This document shows positions 24,178-34,300 of a DNA stretch of 64,000 nucleotides, piece after piece. Within the stretch, counting starts at the first letter, position 1, and every line of letters begins with the position of its first letter. The notes under the pieces are model-generated. The model was not told where the DNA came from and ran no database searches. It saw only the letters and a list, made by a program, of their open reading frames with translations. Origin of the DNA: Tetmemena sp. SeJ-2015 (lineage: Eukaryota > Ciliophora > Spirotrichea > Sporadotrichida > Oxytrichidae). Where the stretch lies: positions 1 to 64,000 of the forward strand of contig JAJKFJ010022541.1 in the NCBI GenBank assembly GCA_027382625.1. The letters run 5' to 3'. A program made the position numbers and the translations under genes.

Positions 24178-24894
24178 CGATTAGACTCTTGATTAGTAGA
24201 AGCATCTCTCGCTTGCTCAAAGGTGCTTACTCTTTCACAGATAGTACCCTGATAGCAGATTAGTCATTAACTAGTTGAGAAAGATGTATCTCAGCCATGG
24301 GATAACTTACAAGGTCACCCGCTCAGGCTAAGGTATTTCTACGAGCCGGCTCTGCAAAATTCGCTAGACATAAGATTATGCATACCAATAATTGATGCAG
24401 CACCTCACCCAGGGGGACACTGTCATGTACTTGGACGAGACCATATTCAAACCAAACTAAGTTCGACTTATGTCATGGGCCAAGCGATACACAAACCAAA
24501 CCCTGCTTAAAGATGGGATCAAGGTGAAGACCCTAGCTGCAGCTGCAGTTGTGGTCATAAGCGCTGGGAGGGTCTAGATCACTATGTGATCAGAGAGAAA
24601 GCTACTTTGATTGAGGACATCCTCACCTGCTTGAGAGAGATACGAGAAAAAGCTCCTCACAACTCCCTGGTAATATTTCTGGATAACCTGAGAGCTCATC
24701 ATTCCAAGAGAGTAGGGGAATGCTGCGAAGGGCTCGGTATCAAGCTCCTCTTCAACGCTCCCTATTCCTCACCTTACAACCCCATCGAGGAGGTCTTCTC
24801 GAGAGTGAAGAGAACCTACAAGACAAGCTTGGCTCAGATAAACTTCTAAGCCAATGATAAGCAACATATCAGCATTGTTCTCTGGCGCGATTGA
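24178..24894 (+). pseudogene. TBE-like DDE transposase, one frameshift
   Basis: The N-terminal part reads LVINQLRKMYLSHGITYKVT (helix-turn-helix-like), then GDTVMYLDETIFKPNQ (first catalytic Asp). After a one-base frame change near 24,570, the second part (24,586-24,891) has SLVIFLDNLRAHHSKR (second Asp) and YSSPYNPIEEVFSRVK (catalytic Glu), ending at TGA 24892-24894. All three acidic residues of an IS630/Tc1-mariner-type fold are present. The spacing of the last two (34-35 residues) fits the superfamily. The frameshift and gap suggest a decayed copy of the roughly 42 kDa TBE transposase. It lies upstream of an opposite-strand small ORF and a zinc-finger/kinase ORF. Confidence 0.85.
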
Positions 24895-24994
24895 AAACAT
24901 AAGACAGCAAGACAGCAAGAAGACAGTTCAACGAACGATAGAGAAGATGAGAATGCTAAAGTTGATAAAGTCAATTTATAAGCAAATGCTTCGC

Positions 24995-25716
24995 TCAAGT
25001 CAGCTGTGTCTTAGCAGGAGGTGATCTCATGATAGACATGTCGTGATCTCCTTGGAAGCTTGACATCTGATTGCTAGCTAGGCTAGTCTGCTCTCCTCTA
25101 TACTCCTGGTAGGAGAATCCCATTTCGAGAGCGCTCTTCCCTTCTTCTATATTAAGTTCATTATATTGATTAGCGAATACTGGAAAAGTAAGGAAGAGCC
25201 TCCAAGCTCTTGAGCATATCCTAGCTTATCTCTATCGTGTCCAGCTTTTCCTCCTCAAGCTGGCTGGATGTGCGTGCCTGCTGCTAAGATCTGACAATCC
25301 GAAAAAGGTATTCGCTACGGAGTGTAGAGAGCACTGAATAGAAGAATTTTCGCTCAGGTAAATCTCCAGTCTCAGGATAGTAGTTAAGATAGCGCAAGAC
25401 CTCCTTGTCGCCTCTTATCTCCTCAAACAAAGCCTGCAAAGAGAGCTCGGGAAAGTGGGAACATTAAAGCCCACGAGATCAGCCGCTTTAATGAGTTCTT
25501 TCTGGCCAGAGAGGACATCTCTCAAGAACCTCAGGCAAGTCTTCTTCTATGACGGTAAGTTGTAGCCTTCTACAATTTAATAAGTTGCGCGAGTCCTTAC
25601 ACGAGTACTTGAGATAGTTGTACAGATCCCTTGGAGCTGAACTTTCCCTCGATATGCTTGGAGTGGATGAGCTGCGTCTGGTTCACACTGTGTTGCTGTC
25701 TCATGCTTGACTTCAT
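24995..25716 (-). pseudogene. TBE-like small opposite-strand ORF (about 22 kDa class)
   Basis: The minus strand from ATG 25714-25716 reads MKSSMRQQHSVNQTQLIHSK; a shifted frame gives LRFLRDVLSGQKELIKAADL and then FEEIRGDKEVLRYLNYYPET. A third frame ends ALEMGFSYQEYRGEQTSLA... at TGA (complement of 24995-24997). At least two frame changes break it. No enzymatic motif is visible. Placement between transposase and zinc-finger/kinase, on the opposite strand, is why I assign it to the third TBE ORF. Its function in these elements is not known to me. Confidence 0.55.
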
Positions 25717-25905
25717 CTCGTGCCACTTTAAGGTCTCTAGAGTTTTAATTATTAGTATGAACCCATATAATTTAATTAAATGCCTTACATAAGTGGAGAT
25801 TTCTACTTCTGTATTAGGAATCTAAGTGGATGCTAATCGATAGAGAGCTTAATTGATCACCCTAGACATAAGTCTATTTATGGGAAAACTAATAGTACCT
25901 TTGTG

Positions 25906-25972
25906 AGTCCTGGTCAGCCCGAGGTCAGGCCTAGGTCAGCCCGAGGCCATCCCTGGTCATCCCGAGGCCAGC
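25906..25972. repeat. Degenerate minisatellite, about 18-22 bp units
   Basis: Three to four imperfect units of the form CCTGGTCAGCCCGAGG(T/C)CA follow one another. They are GC-rich compared with the surroundings and lie between the small ORF and the kinase ORF of TBE-like element B. Confidence 0.75.
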
Positions 25973-26099
25973 TCAAGATTTTTGAAATGATCCTAGGAGT
26001 GCTCTATTCCCCGTGGCTGAGAGCTCCTGTCTGCTTCGCTATTAATTGCTATACAAAAGTTTATATCTTGGAATTTAATATTTAATAAGCTTCATATTA

Positions 26100-27502
26100 A
26101 ATATGAGCACGAAACTTACCTCACAGGCTTTAAAGCAGCTATCTTGCAGGCGCAAGAGATAGTTGAGTCCATTGGCATCGTCCAGTGAGGATGCTGAGCA
26201 GCTCTGTAGCGCCGCTGGCAGACTAGAATATTCCTCAAAAAAGAAAGAAGGTCGACAATGGCTTCGAAGAGTGGCTAGAACTTTGGCATATGAGAAGAAC
26301 GCTGACGATCTAAAGCAAGGCGAATCAGCCCTCGAGTCCTTCAATCATAGCTAATTCTGCACTAAAATATTCAAGCCAGCAGAGCTCAAGAGGCATTTGC
26401 AAGTTCACTTCAGAACTGAAGGGGCCTACACTTAGCTGAAGTAGAATGGGCATTACAGGTGCTAGTATGCAATAAGCAAGAGTAGTAGCTTAATAATCGA
26501 AAAGCGCTCAAGCTGAATCTGACTAGCCATTCGATAAAGTAGCTTTTCGATGCAGGATACAGTCCACTTGTAAGTTTTATCTTCCATCTCTCATTAGCTA
26601 TAGATATCCAACTAGCTATTGCCTCGAGAGAGCTCTCCTGATAGAGCTGAATAAAATATCGGTGAAGCCTTATCAAGTGAGGCCTCTGATCTCATATAAG
26701 CTCAAGCAGAAGGCTTCGAAGTAAAGAAACAAAATTATATAGCATGCGGAGATAATCAACTACTTATATCAAATAGTAAAGTATCAGATTCTCCTAACTA
26801 GAGGCTGCTGTAAGAAATAGAGAATCTAAAGATGCCTTTCTCTTTCAAAGAGGAGATCTCGCTTCTCCTACAACGACTCCACTGGAGAGGAAATTTAGAG
26901 TTTTCAGATCAGAAGAGAAGCTTTAGTGACACTCCAGAAATCCAAATAGTACTGGCAACATCCTTCAGCGAGAGGACTTCCGAAATTCTGAACCTCTGGA
27001 GGGACTTCAAATTCTTGGATTACTTGGAAGATCGGCGGGCGAGCTGCAGTGAAGAGATAGAGTATGCTTACTTGTGCTCGTCAAACTTTATACTCAAAAG
27101 GAGATCCTTTAACCTCACACTTGCTGCGTTCCTGGAAATCGAGCCAAGCTAGGGTGACTTAGTTAATGTGTTGAAGGGTCTAGTCCGGAGTATCCAGGTT
27201 CTGCACAACGAGAACATTACTCATCGCTTCATCACGCCACAGACTGTCTGTTTCTCGGCTAGTTCTAATATGCGTGCATATCTGATAATGTATCTGTTGA
27301 CGGAGGTATCCCTCGGCATGTGTGGCTCCTCGACAAAGACCGAAAACTTGTTTTACAAGGTGACAAATTTCAAGATGTGTATTCAGTATGCTTGATCGTG
27401 GCTTCTTACTTTAAGAGGAAGCCATTGCATCGATTGGCAGCTAGCCAAGAAGAAGTGCAATCAGCGATAATGCAGGAACTTAATTTGAAATCACTAAATT
27501 AG
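26100..27502 (+). pseudogene. TBE-like zinc-finger/protein-kinase ORF (element B)
   Basis: With TAA/TAG as Gln the frame runs ALKQLSCRRKRQLS..., a Ser/Glu-rich stretch, then QFCTKIFKPAELKRHLQVHF (remnant of a C2H2 finger). Separate frames (26832-27152 and onward) give MPFSFKEEISLLLQRLHWRG and a kinase-like core VLHNENITHRFITPQTVCF. The catalytic HRD is changed to HRF here, and frames shift again at about 27,330, continuing to about 27,500. Same architecture as fragment A at 9.6-10.7 kb, but more decayed at the catalytic loop. No telomeric terminal repeat follows within the next kilobase. Confidence 0.7.
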
Positions 27503-28085
27503 GATTAGAGAGACTTCTCAAAAGGCTAACTCATCCTTTCGGGCATTATCCTACTCTTTATTAAATTTAAAATTAGATAAACAAACTAGTTCAAGGATGA
27601 AATCTTAGATTTATTCTTTTATTAACTTTATTGAGTCCAAATTTTCATGAATATCAACACCACGAAGCTCGTATACTTGAATTTTAGGTGAAATCAAAAT
27701 TTTTTAAACTAGTTTAAATTCAAAAATTCATTATTACTAAGAGAAATTTATCCAAAAAAAGTCTTCACTCCGTAGTCTAATGAATCTTTGAAAATATGAT
27801 TATAAATCTTTAAAAATATTCATAGATGCGCTTGCAGATTTACTTTAAAACCTTTTAGTTATATTCGATATCATCAGATCATTTAGTATAAATTTTTAAG
27901 GATGAAGAAATAAAATTTGACTTTAACTTAACTCCTGGATAGCTAATTGTATAATGCAAATCTATATTCTCTTTAGATTTATATTAGATTGAATCTCTGT
28001 TATTTTTAACTATTTCTTAATGAATATTTATCTTATTCCTTGATTATTAGTCCTTTTTTTGTAAATAGGAAGAACATTTCTTATC
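27503..28085. other. AT-rich non-coding stretch
   Basis: Nothing recognisable on either strand. The right end of TBE-like element B must lie at or before this region but shows no C4A4/G4T4 DNA. Confidence 0.45.
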
Positions 28086-28089
28086 AGAG

Positions 28090-28860
28090 CATTAGATTTT
28101 GAGTAGGTATGGTTTGATTTTGGTAAAAAGCGTAAGGTATCGCAGAAGGGAGTTGAATATAAATAAATCTATGGTGGCAACATATTAACAGGCCTCGAAA
28201 TGTAAGGATGAGGATAGTTATATAAATATAATTCAATTTAAAAATTTTTACTTGAAACGACATTCTATTTTAAAGAAAACTTATTAAAAAAGTTCTTGAA
28301 TCGATTTAAATTATTTAAAAATTAAATTAAAAAATAGTAAGGAAAAGATCCTCCTAAAGGAATTGTGCCTGGCACAGGAGGTGGATAACCCAAAGTGGGG
28401 TGAGGGCCTAACAAGCTCTGAGGATTTTACATGGGTACAATAACGCTCATAGGGTGAGGGGATATAAATGGTGAGGCCACTGATGCGTATTTAAGATTCA
28501 AAGTCTTCTAACTTCTTGCTCTAAATAATTTAAAATAAAATTTATAACACACTCCTCTATTCTTTCTATTAATTTTCGGCTCGTCATCACTTGCCGATTC
28601 CTCACGAGGCCTGTACTTTTCCCTCCAGTAATTCTTCCAAAATTCGTTCATCTCCTCTACTGAAGGTACTTTGGATTTTGACTTTTGAGTGGTGGCTAGT
28701 TAAGTTTAAGAGCGATAGCGATTGAGTCCATTGGTGTTGTCTTGGAAACTGTTTGCGTCTATTATTCTTTTGTTTGTCTGCCTTCTTGGGGATAGAAATT
28801 AGCCTGGCTGATAGGCTGTTGGCTAAGGTTGAACTCAGATAAATAAATATATTTTGTTAA
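28090..28860 (-). CDS. Pro/Gln-rich protein gene with an IES (pointer TCCTTAC)
   Basis: On the minus strand the right part reads SQQPISQANFYPQEGRQTKE, then in another frame VPSVEEMNEFWKNYWREKYR followed by ESASDDEPKINRK. The next segment is FISPHPMSVIVPMQNPQSLL then GPHPTLGYPPPVPGTIPLGG. It then joins to SFPYISRPVNMLPPQIYLYS by removing one copy of TCCTTAC and 128 bp (plus-strand repeats GTAAGGA at 28202-28208 and 28337-28343). Further IESs or frame changes occur near 28,500 and 28,740. Low-complexity Pro/Gln composition suggests a scaffold or RNA-associated protein, but no domain is recognised. Ends are approximate; the gene is head-to-head with the cyclotransferase gene at 29,455. Confidence 0.6.
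28202..28343. other. IES, 135 bp, pointer TCCTTAC (gene strand)
   Basis: The direct repeats GTAAGGA at 28202-28208 and 28337-28343 flank AT-rich DNA. Deleting one repeat and the interval joins GGSFPY to ISRPVNMLPP in frame. The 7 bp repeat and restored Pro-rich frame support an eliminated segment. Confidence 0.7.
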
Positions 28861-29454
28861 ACTACTTGAGAATACATTTTATAGTCCTAGGGTCTGCATT
28901 CTGCGCACGGACATCCCTCATAATGCTTATATTTCTTTCCAACCTCTATATCGAAGATTAATATTCTTTTATCAAAATAAAAATTAAAAAGTTAAGCAAA
29001 TTAGTGCTTAAATAGTGGCATACTGTGAATTATTTTATTTTTATGGGTCAAAATATTTGCAAAACTTAATCATAACACCAAATTATATTTAAATTGTAGA
29101 ATTATGGAAATAAATTCTCTTTAATTATCAATTTAAATTATATTCTTTATCTTACAAACTTGTTCATAATCTTCCTTCCTTCTATTCATCTGATTGTTAG
29201 GCTGGTTTCTTTTCATTTTTGGATTATACTTTTGTAAAGGGTTGAACTTTCTTACGGAGTTTCAAGCTTAAAATATAATGATAGAGATGCTTTGAGGGTA
29301 TTCGGGAGATCGTAGAATTATATATCGTCGATAGAAAAGGAACTTTTCATTTATAAAATTTACAAGCAATTTTAATTTACTCAACCCACAAAAAATTAAT
29401 AACTCTCTGCAATTAAATTAAATTTAAGAAAAAATAGAAAATAAAGATTGTTTA

Positions 29455-30440
29455 ATGGTATCTCTATATCTTTCTAGGCTCTACTTTCTCACAATAATAA
29501 TCTTGCTCTCTTTAAGTTTCAGCAGATAAGCATCTGTGTACAAAGACAAGTATCTCCTAGGGACTTAACCAAGCAAAGACTACGTGATTGAAGATATTTA
29601 CTTCAGAAATTACGAATGCTTCACTCATCAATAATAAATATAGATAATTTTTAAGAAACTCAAGGACTTATCTTTGAAAACAAGATAGATGATTCAGATG
29701 GTTCATTTACTATGATTGAATCATGTGGGTTAGAGAAGAAATCCCGCATAATGAGAACTAAACTTGACAAAGTCAAATCATAAATAGAAGTTATTTAAGA
29801 GACTCCTTATGATCCTTCTTACTTCGGTGAAGGGATAAGTTTTGTTTATGGGGATGAGAGCAATCAAAGGATGGATAATATATTTGCAATGACTTGGAGA
29901 AATGGAGTGGCCATGGTAATTGACAAGGAAAGCTTGGAAATAATTCATAAACAGGCCTTGCCCAAAGAAGTAAAAGAAGGCTGGGGTGCAGCGAGTTCAG
30001 AATCAGAGGTTTATTTAACGGATGGCTCGAGCAAAATTCACGTATATGAGAAGAAGACCATGAGATTTGTACGAAACATCCAAGTGCAGACTCAGAAGGG
30101 AACTCCCATCACAAACTTAAACGACCTCGCATATTTCAAAGATGAATAAAGTGGAGAGGAGTACTTTTGGTGCAACATCTTCATGCAAGACTCTATAGTT
30201 AAAATAGAGACTAGCACTGGAAAGGTGCTCAAGAGAATAAATTTAAGAGCGCTTTTGCTTATAGAAGAGGCTTATTAAATTATTTCAAAATAAATTTATT
30301 CACGAGAGTACAAGATATAGAAGAACTTATTCGATTAGCAAAACACAGTTCTAAATGGAATTGCTTATGATCAAATCGAAAAGGTATTTTATATTACAGG
30401 AAAGTTGTGGAAATTCATGTATAAAATTACACTTATATGA
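29455..30440 (+). CDS. Glutaminyl-peptide cyclotransferase (plant/bacterial-type beta-propeller)
   Basis: Converts N-terminal Gln of secreted peptides to pyroglutamate. After removal of one IES the product is 316 residues. It has a hydrophobic N-terminus (LYFLTIIILLSLSF, residues about 8-23, likely signal peptide), CFTQGLIFE (restored across the IES), MIESCGLEKKSRIMRTKLDK, FGEGISFV, the core GVAMVIDKESLEIIHKQ and a C-terminal NTVLNGIAYDQ...FYITGKLW signature. These are the hallmark blocks of the glutamine cyclotransferase family. One in-frame TAA (about 30,147) must be Gln (YFKDE-Gln-SGEEYF). Stop is TGA 30438-30440. The next gene starts 64 bp downstream on the same strand. A secreted or luminal location is inferred from the signal peptide. 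Confidence 0.92.
29623..29662. other. IES, 35 bp, pointer ACTCA, in the cyclotransferase gene
   Basis: ACTCA at 29623-29627 and 29658-29662 flanks a short AT-rich segment. Removing 35 bp converts TTCACTCATCAA... into TTC ACT CAA GGA CTT, giving the family motif FTQGL. The intact reading would change frame and destroy the motif, which makes this one of the best-supported junctions in the window. Confidence 0.93.
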
Positions 30441-30504
30441 AAAATCATTCAATTATATCTCTTTATTAAAATTCCTATAATTCTAATTAGAAATTATAAT
30501 CTTA

Positions 30505-31064
30505 ATGAATAAGTTTGAACAATTAGAGAGTCAACTCAAATCTTAGATTGAAGAAATATATTTATTTTAAGAGGTAAGAATGCCTTGCAAGTTAAGTCTA
30601 TTTAGTTGATCAATCAGAATAAAAAAGAACTTCCAGATGTTGCTCCTGACACTAGTATAGAATAGCTTGAAAACTTAATTGCACTTGAAAGACATCAACC
30701 TGTTTATACTCTCTTAATTTAAAAAATGGACGGCCAGAGTTAAATAAAAATACAAGTACCGCATGATAGAGTCTCCCTGGCAAACATAAGAAGAAGGATT
30801 GAGCAAACTTTCAAGAAAGAAGATAGTATAAACTGGAAATATGAATAATTTATTACCCATTTTAAAATTTTTTATGTCTGGTCGAATAACGCTCTTGTGC
30901 ACAACAATAGGTACCTGTTAGTGAGCAACATGAATTTTGACTTAAAGCAGATTGGAGTTTAGGATCAAACAGTGCTGAGATTCAAAAGATTAGTCAGAAG
31001 GAGAAATAGAAATGGGCCTATCCGCCTTAGAGAAAACGAGAGGGACCTATATGTTTTAGTTTGA
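30505..31064 (+). CDS. U11/U12 snRNP 25 kDa-like ubiquitin-fold protein
   Basis: After removing a 32-nt intron and a 33-nt IES, the frame from ATG 30505 to TGA 31062-31064 encodes 164 residues. N-terminal helix MNKFEQLESQLKSQIEEIY; then LIALERHQPVYTLLIQKMDG, VSLANIRRRIEQTF, SINWKYVWSNNALVHNNRYL and FDLKQIGVQDQTVLRFKRLV. The arrangement 'xxWxYVW..., L.d...L...GI.d...v.F.k.l' is that of the SNRNP25 ubiquitin-like domain of the minor spliceosome, as known in animals and plants. Several in-frame TAA/TAG codons are Gln. A minor-spliceosome role is inferred from family resemblance; another ubiquitin-fold protein is possible. Confidence 0.75.
30574..30605 (+). other. 32-nt spliceosomal intron in the SNRNP25-like gene
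   Basis: Begins GTAAGA and ends TTTAG. Without its removal the frame meets TGA at about 30,606. With removal LFQE joins LINQNKKELPDV. It has no flanking direct repeat of the pointer kind, which distinguishes it from the IESs. Typical of the very short introns of ciliates. Confidence 0.75.
30840..30876. other. IES, 33 bp, pointer TATG, in the SNRNP25-like gene
   Basis: TATG at 30840-30843 and 30873-30876 brackets the segment. Its 33 bp are a multiple of three and contain no TGA, so a naive translation runs through. Excision produces WKYVW, the conserved core of the family, whereas retention inserts eleven hydrophobic residues in the middle of it. Confidence 0.9.
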
Positions 31065-31380
31065 AGTTTAAATCACTTGATTTATCTATAGTATATTTTA
31101 TTCAAATAAGATAGAGATATTGATTTACAATATTAAACTTGATATTGCATTCTGAAATAAAAAAGTAAGTGAAGCTTAGATAAATCTTATTAAATTTTAT
31201 CTAAGAAATAATAAGCATAATTAAAAGTATTAAACTCTATCACAATTCTCATTGAGTAGCTGTTTATATCAATTCTCATAATGCAAAAGTAAACTTCAGA
31301 TTCGAGCATCAAAGCTTTCAGTAAAAGAAAGACAGCTGATTCAATTAAATAAAAAGTCAAAATACTTAACAAAAAGGTTT
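31065..31380. other. AT-rich spacer or IES before the channel gene
   Basis: Nothing recognisable on either strand. The first clear coding segment of the channel gene is open at its left edge (frame LSVIESFQEGSEKDEF), so its true start may lie in or before this stretch. Confidence 0.4.
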
Positions 31381-31384
31381 ATAC

Positions 31385-34300
31385 TTTATTTTAGTACCCC
31401 CATGATTTTTAAAAGTTAAGTGTCATTGAGTCCTTCTAAGAAGGGTCAGAGAAGGATGAATTTATTAAGAAGTATGGAATATAAATGGAGATGCCTGCTA
31501 TTTACATCTACGAATCATTTTTCTACCGCCCAAATAACAAATATGTGATAAATGCCTTCTGCCAAGTATTTCCAGAGGGAGTTACTTACTTGGATTTCCA
31601 CAAGATTGATAAAAACGAAGATCCAAGGGGAGATAAGTTTGTTGATTTTTAATTATAATTCATTTTATCACATAAATTGAGTTGATTAGCAGCTAGATTT
31701 TTCAAATTTGCTGTGCTTCAAAGTGTACCAATTGGATAATGGCAAGTATCAGTAAGTCGCATTAAGAAAATGCGATTCCTCGTACCAGCATAAGCTTACC
31801 TTCAATGAAGATAAGACTCGAGTTGCAATTTTTAGGCTTGAGAAGAGCTATACGAAGAAAGAAAGCGATACCAAAGATTATTTTTTCATAAGGAGGATTA
31901 CTAGCTACTTTGGCGCATAAGAACGATTAGAAAGCTCCCAAAGAGGGCTTTTTCGACTCTCACCAACATTATGTGATCGACATCTTTGATTGTTCTAAAA
32001 TTGAATTCTTTACCAACCAGGAAGTTCTAACTCAGCAAGATTCGAGTCTGCTTCACACTATTAGAAGCTAAGACTTTTAGAGCATGCACAAATTTGAGAG
32101 CAGCTTTATGAAGTTTAGTATCAATGCTAAGTACTTCTACATTAATCAAGAGCGCAAGCACCTATTGTTTTATAAGTTAGACGGGGCCTAAAAAGATATT
32201 GATCAGCCTACTGAGTAATTGAATATACCTTCGCTATATGAGTGCGTCATCAACTTAAGCGTAGATGAGTATGACCTTATTGCTTTAATAGAAGGAATTA
32301 AATATCTAACCTTCTCTCTTCTTCTCCTCATATCTTAATTCTTTAATGGTGAAACTCTAATAGGTATGAAAAAGACAGATTTTAGAAACATCGAGGTAGT
32401 TCCTTTAAAGATGCTTCAGGAAATGAGAGATCTTTAGTCTAGCAGCTAGGCAAAGTCTTCTTTTGCTGGAGTCTAGGATCTTTTGAAAATAGCGAGGGAA
32501 TATCCGGTCAGTTCTATCAGAATAGATCCCCCTCTCTATCTCTTATTTAGTATTGAAAGTTTTGAATAGATCATTTCAATTTAGAGAGAACTAACATGAG
32601 ATTTTCAGATGACATGACTCAAGCAATCTACTGCGATGACTCACAGCATATCTTGCTTGAATTGGCTTAAGAGGGAATGAAGCAACACTAGAAATCGATA
32701 AATCACTTAAAGCAGAAGACTACAAGATTCATCCAGGTACACATTATTTGCTATTTAACTTATTTAATAGAGATACGGAGATTCTGAGTTTCTAATTGCT
32801 ACAGCAGACGCTAAGATAAGTGTATCAGTATTAGACACTCCTCAGATTCTAATAAGAAAATCAAATTTTACTTCAGATTCAAGGAGGGTTCAACCTAGGT
32901 CAGAGATATTTACATCTTCGAGATAGAGTCAGAATATAAGTTATTAGAGAGTTTTTTTTTAAGAGTTATATTTATAATGGTGACTAGAGATGATGAGGAA
33001 TTTATAATTTACGAGTATAGGAACTTTGAGAAAAAGGAGACTTTTTGGCAAAGATTTTTAGAATCTTCCAACTACATTTTCGAATGGCCGTATCTTTGCT
33101 ACCTGAAAGGGCAGCATCACATTATTATTCAAAATGCTTTCAATCCTGGTGTGGCTTTCTTCCTTGAGCTTGCTCATATATCTGCGCATGGGATGATTAG
33201 TAACATGTACGTATCAGATTAGTATTTGCTCTACGTTGTCATTTCCACAGATACCGAGTACATAGTTTATGAAAAAGATATGGACAAGTGTATGCCCTTC
33301 ATAAACTCAAATTCTGTGTTAGTTTAAAAAGTTGATGAAGTTTATGGATGATAGCTATTTTGCATTTATTTGCTCAAGAACTTGAATTAAAGAGAGAATA
33401 TTCTGCGTAAGATAAATCACCTGATCCAAAATAGCCTGAAAATGCTGATACTCCCTCTCAGGGATCAAAGAAAAAGAAGTTGAGCTTAATTTAAACATAG
33501 ACTACTAAGACGACAGTTGCTAGAACGTATATGAACAGCAAGCTCACTTCCTTATCTGAAAAAACAAAGCCAGTTGCAAAGATAAGTAAGGAATATCTTG
33601 AGAACAAGAGTATCTATAAGATATTTGTGAGAAGTCCCTCCAACAAGGAAATCATATAGACTAATGAAGAGAGAATTATCTTCTTCTTATGCAACTTCAA
33701 GATATACTCCATCTGTAGAGGAAAGATTTATATTCAATAGTAATCTTATAGTTAAAGATTGAGATAGTGGACTCTGGATATAAGTTTAGAGAGGTGAGGT
33801 CAAACATCCTGGCCTATAACACAGTGGATCAAAATAATAAGAAAACCAATGAAATCAAATACTTAGTAATAGCTCACTCAGACTACCAGAAGTTCAAAGT
33901 ATATGAAGAGGTAGAGGGCAGGCTTTTAGAGTATTTAGTATAAGATAAGCAATTGCTCACTCTGGTCAAGCCAGATAAGGGATCCTTTATATAAGTTTAA
34001 TAGTTTAAAATTGTTCTGAGCATCTCATAAAGATCTATGACGTGAATGAATAGAATCAAATTAAACTCAGGTGCCAAATATCCACTGAAGATTAAGAGCT
34101 GATTGGCAACTTGCAGACAGTTAACTACTAAGCTTTATTTAAATTAATAAGGGAAAATTTTGTAATTTGCATTAGTTTACCAAAACAATATGATACCTTC
34201 AGGGAATGATCTTTATACTATTGTTCATAACGGATAGAAGAATCTAGTTCATTCCTACAAGAACGTAATTCCTTGTCATCCAAATTCAGGCCACAGTATT

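Noticed and set aside
25903..26085. ORF with Pro/Arg-rich repeats as a protein gene.
   Set aside because: It is produced by the short GC-rich minisatellite and extends into non-coding DNA.
30241..30350. An additional IES in the cyclotransferase gene (repeats AATAAATTTA, TATAGAAGA or TTA).
   Set aside because: The frame is continuous through this stretch with TAA/TAG as Gln and leads directly into NTVLNGIAYD, so no excision is required, although one cannot be excluded.
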